Assembly (NCBI RefSeq): GCF_012569925.1 | Contig: NZ_CP046204.1 | Location: 250,314 to 314,313 of the forward strand | DNA length: 64,000 bases | From: Enterobacteriaceae endosymbiont of Donacia cinerea | Lineage (GTDB): Bacteria > Pseudomonadota > Gammaproteobacteria > Enterobacterales > Enterobacteriaceae | Direction of reading: 5' to 3' | In this document: piece after piece, positions 58,070 through 64,000 of the stretch | Numbering within the stretch: the stretch's first letter is position 1 | Layout of the letters: each line of letters starts with the position of its first letter | Translations under genes and position numbers: made by a program | Notes under the pieces: generated by a model | The model's database searches: none | What the model saw: only the letters and a program-made list of their open reading frames with translations | What the model was told of the DNA's origin: nothing

Positions 58070-59761
58070 TCATATATAATTATTTTTTTTAGATTTTGAA
58101 TATAATTTTTTATAAGATTTTTGATATTTAAATATTAGTTCAAAGTTAATGTTTTTATTTAAAATTTTAATATTTTTAGAATATTTTGTCATAATTTTTT
58201 TTATTGTAGGAGATAATTCAATCGTAGAGTAATTAGTAAATAATTTTATATTACCTATAGTATTACTATTTATTTTAAATTCGTTAATAATAGTTCCAAC
58301 AATATGACGTACTTCTACTTTATCATTTTTACCTATATTAATACGATATGTATCCATATATTTTTTTATTTTTTTGTATTTTTTAATATATTTATTTTTA
58401 AAAAAATTTAATTTTTTATTATATAATTTTTTTTTAATAGGATCTGGGGATAAAATCAAAGGTTTTTTATTTTGAGATAATTTTAATAAGATTATTGTTA
58501 ATTTTTCTTCACTAATATTACTTTTAATAATTAGTGTTGATATAATATTTTTATATTTAATTAAATCTGTATTATTTATTAAATATAATTCTTTTTGTAT
58601 TTTTTTAGTTAAATTTTCTAGTCTTTTTTGACATAAAATTTTATTATTAGGTAATAATATTTCCTGAATATTACATTTTATTCTACGTTCAATGTTTTTA
58701 AGTAATCTTTTTTCCCTATATTCAATAAATGTTAAAGATTTACCTTGTCTTCCTGCTCTTCCTGTTCTTCCAATACGATGAATATATGAGTCTATATCCA
58801 TAGGTAAATCATAATTTATAACTAAATTTATCCTAGTTACATCTAATCCTCTTGCAGCAATATCAGTGGCAATTAAAATATCTAATTTCCCATTTCTAAA
58901 TTTTTCTAATGTTTGTTCTCTATTATTTTGATTCATATCTCCATTTAACGCTGCACTATTATAATTAAATTTTTTTAATATATCAGCTATTTCTATAGTT
59001 GAAGTTTTAGTTTTTACAAAAATTAAAACTGCATTAAAATCTTCCGTTTCTAGAAATTTCATTAAAGCATTTATTTTTTTACCATGTACTAACCAGTAAT
59101 TTTGATTAATATCTGGAACTGTTTTAACATCTGTTTTAATAAATATTTCATATGGATGAATCATAAATTTTTTAGTTATATTTTTAATTCTTTTAGGCAT
59201 AGTTGCCGAAAATAATGAAGTTTGGTATTTTTTAGGTATTGTAGATAATATTTTTTCTACATCTTCAATAAATCCCATTCTTAACATTTCATCTGCTTCA
59301 TCTATTACTAAACTAGTTAATTTCGACAAATTAACAGTTTTTCTTTGAATATGATCTAATAAACGTCCTGGAGTAGCTACGATGATTTGAACTCCCAAAT
59401 GTAAACGTTTAAATTGTATGTTATAAGATTGACCTCCATATAACGCTAAAACACTAATTCCATTTATATATTTTGAAAAGATTGAAGTTTCTTTAGTTAC
59501 CTGTATTGCTAATTCTCTTGTAGGTGTTAAAACTAAAATTTGAGTTTTTTTAATAGATAAATTTAAATTATTTAATAATGGTAACATAAATGCAGCAGTT
59601 TTACCACTACCTGTTTGTGCTATACCTAATACATCTTTCCCTAATAATAAATATGGAATACATTTTTTCTGAATAGGAGATGGTTTCACATATCCTATAT
59701 CATCTAGTGCTTTTAAAAGAAACTTATTTAGACCAAATTTAGTGAAAGTAAGATTTATCAT
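58070..59761 (-). CDS. deaD: ATP-dependent RNA helicase DeaD (CsdA)
   Basis: 563 aa, against 629 in E. coli. The helicase core is complete: AQTGSGKTAAF, PTRELAIQV, DEADEMLRMGF, SATMP, ATDIAARGLDV and HRIGRTGRAGR. The DbpA-type RNA-binding domain at about residues 470-540 has VEVRHIVGTI and IGNIKLF. The glycine/arginine-rich tail of E. coli is missing. It helps 50S assembly and mRNA decay. It follows pnp on the same strand as in E. coli, with nlpI lost. Confidence 0.95.
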   Translation of the reverse strand: MINLTFTKFGLNKFLLKALDDIGYVKPSPIQKKCIPYLLLGKDVLGIAQTGSGKTAAFMLPLLNNLNLSIKKTQILVLTPTRELAIQVTKETSIFSKYINGISVLALYGGQSYNIQFKRLHLGVQIIVATPGRLLDHIQRKTVNLSKLTSLVIDEADEMLRMGFIEDVEKILSTIPKKYQTSLFSATMPKRIKNITKKFMIHPYEIFIKTDVKTVPDINQNYWLVHGKKINALMKFLETEDFNAVLIFVKTKTSTIEIADILKKFNYNSAALNGDMNQNNREQTLEKFRNGKLDILIATDIAARGLDVTRINLVINYDLPMDIDSYIHRIGRTGRAGRQGKSLTFIEYREKRLLKNIERRIKCNIQEILLPNNKILCQKRLENLTKKIQKELYLINNTDLIKYKNIISTLIIKSNISEEKLTIILLKLSQNKKPLILSPDPIKKKLYNKKLNFFKNKYIKKYKKIKKYMDTYRINIGKNDKVEVRHIVGTIINEFKINSNTIGNIKLFTNYSTIELSPTIKKIMTKYSKNIKILNKNINFELIFKYQKSYKKLYSKSKKNNYI

Positions 59762-59837
59762 ATAATATATATGCCTATTTAAAATGTAAAATATAATTAA
59801 TTATGTAATAATTATTAGATGGGATTATAAAATTAAA

Positions 59838-59871
59838 TTGTAATTATGTTTTATTATAAACATAATTACAA
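59838..59871 (-). terminator. Hairpin terminator downstream of pnp
   Basis: Perfect 14-base arms (59838-59851 and 59858-59871) flank a 6-base loop. On the minus strand the hairpin is followed by a T-rich stretch. It lies about 155 bp past the pnp stop and before deaD, in the place once held by nlpI. Confidence 0.6.
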
Positions 59872-60025
59872 ATAATAAAAATTATTTAATATAAATAATA
59901 ATTTTACAATTAATTTTTTATAAATTACTATATTAGTAAATATTTATATTTTTAAAATATTATTTATTAAAATAATTTATATAATTATTTGTAAATAATT
60001 TTTTATAAAAATAAATTTTGAAAAA

Positions 60026-62122
60026 TTAACTTTTCTCAATAACAGCTTTTATGCTTAATCTAATTCTTCCCTGTTTATCAATTTCCATGACTTTAACAAG
60101 TACATTTTGTAATAATTGTAAATAGTCACTAACTTTACTTACATGTTTATGTGTAATTTGAGAAATATGTACTAATCCTTCTTTACCGTTTCCTATGGAA
60201 ATAAAAGCACCAAAATCAACAATACGTACAACTTTACCATTATATATTTGTCCCACAATAATATCTGCAGTAATTTCTTCTATACGTCTAATTGCAAATC
60301 TAATTTTTTCATTATTTTTCGCTGCAATTTTTACAATTCCATTATCTTCTATTTCAATAATTGTATCAGTTTCTTCTGTTAAAGCTCTAATAACAGATCC
60401 TCCTTTACCTATCATATCTTTAATTTTTTCTGGATTTATTTTTATTGTATGAATTCTTGGTGCAAATTCTGAAATATTCCTTCTAGGGAAGGCAATAGCT
60501 TGTTTCATTACTTTTAAAATATGTAATCTAGCTAATTTTGCTTGAAATAAAGCTAATTTTATTATTTTATATGTAATTCCTTCTATTTTCATATCCATTT
60601 GTAAAGCAGTAATGCCATTTTTAGTGCCTGCTACTTTAAAATCCATATCACCTAAATGATCTTCATCACCTAAAATATCTGATAATACTATAAAATCATT
60701 ATTTTCTTTAATTAATCCCATTGCTATCCCTGCCACAGCATTTTTAATTGGAATTCCTGCATCCATCATTGCTAAAGATGCTCCACATACTGAAGCCATA
60801 GATGATGAACCATTAGATTCTGTAATTTCAGATACAATACGAATTGTATAAGGAAAAATATCTAAATTAGGCATTACTGGTATTAGAGATTTTTTAGCTA
60901 AATTACCATGACCAATTTCACGTCTTTTAGGAGAACTGATTATCCCAGTTTCTCCAACAGAATAAGGAGGAAAATTATAATGAAATAAAAAATTATCTGT
61001 TTTATTATTGACTAAATCATCTAATAATTGAGCATCTCTAGTTGTTCCTAATGTAGCAGTAACTAAAGATTGTGTTTCTCCTCTTGTAAATAAAGCCGAA
61101 CCATGAGTTCTAGGCAGGATTCCTATACGTACATCTAAATTACGTATCATATCATGTTCACGTCCATCAATTCTAAGATTTTTTTCTGTAATATTTTTAC
61201 GAACTATTTTTTTTTCTAAGTCATAAAAAATTTCATTTAAATAATAAATTGAAATATTTTCATATTCTTTTTCTTCTTTAATTACTTCAAGAATTTTTAA
61301 TTTTAAAGAATTAATTATATTAACTCTATCTTGTTTTTTTTTTATATTATATGCTTTTATTAATTTTTTATATGATAAAAAAAATATTTTTTCTTTAAGT
61401 TTCTCGTTTAAAGGATATAAAATCCATTCACGAGATTCTTGTTTTACTTTTTCTGATAATTTAATAATATTATTAATTAAAATTTGTTGTTGATTATGTC
61501 CATACATTATTGCATCTAAAATTTTATCTTCAGTTAATAAATTAGATTTAGCTTCTACCATTAGAATCGCTTTTTTAGTACTAGTAACAATTAAATCTAA
61601 TTCACTATTTTCCATTTCTTTTATACTAGGATTTAATATATATTTATTATTAATATATCCAACACGTGCAGTTCCAAAGGGACCATTACAAGGAATGCCA
61701 GATAAATTTAAAACAGTAGATGCCCCAATAATAGCTACGATATCTGGGTTTATTTCAGGATTTAAAGACATTACAGTTGCAATAATTTGAGTTTCATTTA
61801 AAAAACCTTTTTTAAATAAAGGCCTTATAGGACGATCAATTAAACGAGAAATTAATATTTCATTTTCACTTGGACGTCCTTCTCTTCGAAAAAAATTTCC
61901 AGGAATACGACCAGCAGCATATAATTTTTCTTGATAATGTACTGATAAAGGGAAAAAATTTTGTTCTAATTTTACTTCATTATTTACTACTAAGGTTACA
62001 AAAACAGCTGTATCATCAATACTAACCATTACAGAAGATGTTGCTTGTCTAGCTATCATTCCTGTTTCAATAGTTACAGTATTATTACCATAACAAAATC
62101 TATGAATAATCGGGTTTAACAA
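60026..62122 (-). CDS. pnp: Polyribonucleotide nucleotidyltransferase (PNPase)
   Basis: 698 aa, against 711 in E. coli. Two RNase PH domains are present (first with GQ-like [20 protein letters not shown]; second with [20 protein letters not shown] and [18 protein letters not shown] [14 protein letters not shown]). The KH domain has [20 protein letters not shown] and the S1 domain [20 protein letters not shown]. It degrades RNA 3' to 5'. The start codon is TTG (62120-62122), giving [12 protein letters not shown] as in E. coli, with AAGGA eight bases upstream. Confidence 0.97.
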   Translation of the reverse strand: MLNPIIHRFCYGNNTVTIETGMIARQATSSVMVSIDDTAVFVTLVVNNEVKLEQNFFPLSVHYQEKLYAAGRIPGNFFRREGRPSENEILISRLIDRPIRPLFKKGFLNETQIIATVMSLNPEINPDIVAIIGASTVLNLSGIPCNGPFGTARVGYINNKYILNPSIKEMENSELDLIVTSTKKAILMVEAKSNLLTEDKILDAIMYGHNQQQILINNIIKLSEKVKQESREWILYPLNEKLKEKIFFLSYKKLIKAYNIKKKQDRVNIINSLKLKILEVIKEEKEYENISIYYLNEIFYDLEKKIVRKNITEKNLRIDGREHDMIRNLDVRIGILPRTHGSALFTRGETQSLVTATLGTTRDAQLLDDLVNNKTDNFLFHYNFPPYSVGETGIISSPKRREIGHGNLAKKSLIPVMPNLDIFPYTIRIVSEITESNGSSSMASVCGASLAMMDAGIPIKNAVAGIAMGLIKENNDFIVLSDILGDEDHLGDMDFKVAGTKNGITALQMDMKIEGITYKIIKLALFQAKLARLHILKVMKQAIAFPRRNISEFAPRIHTIKINPEKIKDMIGKGGSVIRALTEETDTIIEIEDNGIVKIAAKNNEKIRFAIRRIEEITADIIVGQIYNGKVVRIVDFGAFISIGNGKEGLVHISQITHKHVSKVSDYLQLLQNVLVKVMEIDKQGRIRLSIKAVIEKS

Positions 62123-62216
62123 AATAAATATCCTTTAAATAAAAAACTTTTTTTTATATTAAAAAAATAAATTTATTTGAAAATCTATAATTAATATATG
62201 TTACATTAAAATATTT

Positions 62217-62486
62217 TTATCTTCTTAATCCTAAATTTTCAATTAATATATTATAATCATGTAATTTTTTTTTTTTTAAATAATTCAATAATTTTCTACG
62301 TTGTGATATCATATGAAGAAGGCCTCGACGACTATGATGATCTTTTTTATGAATAGCGAAATGTTTATGTAGATAATTAATTTTAAATGTTAGTAAAGCG
62401 ATCTGTACTCTTGTTGATCCTTTATCTTTAGGATTTATTTTATACTGTTTTATAATTTTTATTTTTCTTTCTGTATTAAAATACAT
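62217..62486 (-). CDS. rpsO: 30S ribosomal protein S15
   Basis: 89 aa, as in E. coli. Diagnostic stretch [20 protein letters not shown] and the ending [10 protein letters not shown]15 is a primary binder of 16S rRNA. The rpsO-pnp order is ancestral; the 94-bp gap is where E. coli has the RNase III-processed leader of pnp, but I cannot make out a strong hairpin there. Confidence 0.98.
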   Translation of the reverse strand: MYFNTERKIKIIKQYKINPKDKGSTRVQIALLTFKINYLHKHFAIHKKDHHSRRGLLHMISQRRKLLNYLKKKKLHDYNILIENLGLRR

Positions 62487-62516
62487 AACTTTAACTCCAT
62501 TAAATCATTTATAAAT

Positions 62517-63461
62517 TTATAAATTAATAAAATTTAATAATTTACATTTAATTATATAACCTTTATCATTAAGATGACAAACACCAATAAAATTATGAAA
62601 TATTTTTTCAAATATACAGAATATTTTTTTATCTATTATAGATGTTATTTTTATTTTTTCACCATTTATTATTTTTTTTATTATAAAATTAGATAAATAT
62701 AGTTTTGGTATGTTCTTCATTATATAATGAATAGGTAATAATAATTTTTTTATTAAAAAAATATTTAGTTTATTATTTTGATAATTTATAATTAATGTTT
62801 TTAATTGTTCAATAGTTATTACATTTTTATGTAAAATAGAAATATGTGATATATGTATTCTTCGTAATTTAATTACGTGAGCTCCACAATTTAATTTATC
62901 TCCTAATTCATCAATAATACTACGAATATATGTTCCCTTAGAACAATTAATTTTTAACTTGATTTTATTTTCATAAAATTTTAATAATTTAATTTGATAA
63001 ACTGTAATTTTTCTTTTTTTTAAATGAGAAAACATGATACCTGATCTAGCATATTTATAAAGAGGTATTCCTTTATATTTTATTGCAGAATACATAGGAG
63101 GATTTTGTTTAATTTTTCCTTTAAATAAATTTATTACTCTAATGAGATCTTTTATTGATATATTAACATTTTTTTTTTTAATAAGGAAACCATATTTATC
63201 AGCAGTATTTGTTTTTTCACCTAAAATAGCAGTAACTAAATAAATTTTATTTGAATTTATTAAGTATTGACTAAATTTAGTACATTGTCCTAAACATATT
63301 GGTAATAAACCACTAGCTAAAGGATCTAAAGTACCTGTATGTCCTGCTTTTTTTACATTAAAAATATTTTTAATATATTGAAGAATTTGATTAGATGTTA
63401 ATCCGATAGATTTATCAAGTAATAATAAACCATTTGTTTCTTGTTTTTTGATTTTTAACAT
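62517..63461 (-). CDS. truB: tRNA pseudouridine(55) synthase TruB
   Basis: 314 aa, as in E. coli. It has the catalytic-aspartate motif KKAGHTGTLDPLASGLLPIC, QNPPMYSAIKYKGIPLYKYAR, and CSKGTYIRSIIDELG. It makes pseudouridine 55 in the T-loop of all elongator tRNAs and also helps tRNA folding. The last third is diverged. It lies between rbfA and rpsO as in E. coli. Confidence 0.96.
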   Translation of the reverse strand: MLKIKKQETNGLLLLDKSIGLTSNQILQYIKNIFNVKKAGHTGTLDPLASGLLPICLGQCTKFSQYLINSNKIYLVTAILGEKTNTADKYGFLIKKKNVNISIKDLIRVINLFKGKIKQNPPMYSAIKYKGIPLYKYARSGIMFSHLKKRKITVYQIKLLKFYENKIKLKINCSKGTYIRSIIDELGDKLNCGAHVIKLRRIHISHISILHKNVITIEQLKTLIINYQNNKLNIFLIKKLLLPIHYIMKNIPKLYLSNFIIKKIINGEKIKITSIIDKKIFCIFEKIFHNFIGVCHLNDKGYIIKCKLLNFINL

Positions 63462-63491
63462 TTTTTTAAACAGTTATAATTTAAATAATAA

Positions 63492-63848
63492 TTATTTTTT
63501 TTTAATTTTTAAATTATTTAAAATATTACTAATATATTTACCTTTTTTAAAAGAATAATCTAAAAAAAATTTTATTTTTGGTATTTTACGTAAATTTATT
63601 TTTTTTCTAAGAATATATCTAATATATTCTGTAGTTTTATTTAAATAAAAAAGTGAATTTTTTTTATTTTCTAATTTTTCTTCTTTATATGATAAAATTA
63701 TAAAGACTTTTGCATATGAAAAATCCTTAGATATTACTAAGTCAGTAATATTACTAAATTTATTTATTCTTTTATCATTAATATTATTTTGTAATATTTT
63801 TGCTATTTGTTTTTTTAATTCATATGAAATACGTAGATTTCGATACAA
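63492..63848 (-). CDS. rbfA: Ribosome-binding factor A
   Basis: 118 aa, against 133 in E. coli; the flexible C-terminal tail is shortened. The KH-like fold is recognisable by LKKQIAKILQNNINDKR and SKDFSYAKVFI. It matures the 30S 5' helix of 16S rRNA. The start is TTG (63846-63848), supported by AAGGAG seven bases upstream; no ATG is available without losing conserved helix 1. Confidence 0.92.
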   Translation of the reverse strand: MYRNLRISYELKKQIAKILQNNINDKRINKFSNITDLVISKDFSYAKVFIILSYKEEKLENKKNSLFYLNKTTEYIRYILRKKINLRKIPKIKFFLDYSFKKGKYISNILNNLKIKKK

Positions 63849-63911
63849 TAAAGTACTCCTTTTTTATATATTTAATAATTTTATTATTAATATTAAATTA
63901 TTTTTATATAG

Positions 63912-64000
63912 TTATTTTTTTATAAGTTCATTTTTTTCAAAAATTTCTATTTTATCTCCTATATGAATATCATTAAAATTTTTAATACTAATACCACATT
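63912..64000 (-). CDS. infB: Translation initiation factor IF-2, last 28 codons (cut by window edge)
   Basis: The visible end reads CGISIKNFNDIHIGDKIEIF and ends ELIKK before a TAA. It aligns with the C-terminus of E. coli IF-2 ([20 protein letters not shown]). The order infB-rbfA-truB-rpsO-pnp is ancestral. Most of the gene lies outside the window. Confidence 0.93.
   Translation of the reverse strand, partial: CGISIKNFNDIHIGDKIEIFEKNELIKK

Overview
The window is a contiguous piece of a very AT-rich gammaproteobacterial chromosome, by eye about one fifth G+C, with intergenic DNA almost pure A/T. Almost every gene is the orthologue of an Escherichia coli housekeeping gene. The order is a set of short E. 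coli-like blocks from which neighbours have dropped out. With low G+C, A-runs inside essential genes, lysine/asparagine/isoleucine-rich proteins, a decayed pseudogene, sparse regulation, tRNA genes without encoded CCA and no mobile DNA, this points to a long-established insect endosymbiont of the Enterobacterales (Buchnera/Annandia-like reduction). I cannot name the species from the sequence.

Layout. 1-8300: end of map, then rpoD-dnaG-rpsU (macromolecular synthesis operon, minus strand), tsaD, uppP, cca and ribB. 8325-8607: tRNA Arg-His-Pro (remnant of argX-hisR-leuT-proM). 8756-16841: rho, trxA, dksA, the yadGH ABC exporter, sodA, aroE-tsaC and def-fmt. 16834-30462: the complete S10, spc and alpha ribosomal protein operons fused into one minus-strand run of 28 genes, including secY and rpoA. 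30684-36260: ruvX, yggT, hemW, trmB, yggX, an orphan tRNA Ile-Ala pair, rmuC and a wrecked tatD. 36379-47245: asnS, an OmpF/OmpC-type porin, gloC, rpsA, aroA, serC, mrdB and mrdA. 47279-53116: holA, leuS, ybeY, miaB and tRNA Met-Leu-Gln. 53216-59761: glnS, fldA, ybfF, pgi and deaD. 60026-64000: pnp-rpsO-truB-rbfA and the last codons of infB.

How it fits together. Most of the window makes the translation machinery: ribosomal proteins, RNA polymerase alpha and sigma, three aminoacyl-tRNA synthetases, tRNA maturation and modification (cca, tsaD/tsaC, miaB, trmB, truB), ribosome assembly and RNA turnover (rbfA, ybeY, deaD, pnp, rho) and N-terminal formyl-methionine handling (fmt, def, map). A smaller set supports the cell envelope (uppP, mrdA, mrdB, porin), DNA replication (dnaG, holA), redox defence (sodA, trxA, yggX) and biosynthesis likely relevant to a host (aroE and aroA for chorismate, serC, ribB).

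I found no mobile element, prophage, CRISPR array, toxin-antitoxin or other defence system, and no clearly novel multi-gene system. The most interesting signals are signs of decay or repair-dependence: a LeuRS whose editing-site motifs are gone, a thioredoxin with a CNPC active site, a tatD pseudogene, yggX reading into a tRNA gene, tRNA genes all lacking CCA, and 14-A runs inside rplW and rplO.
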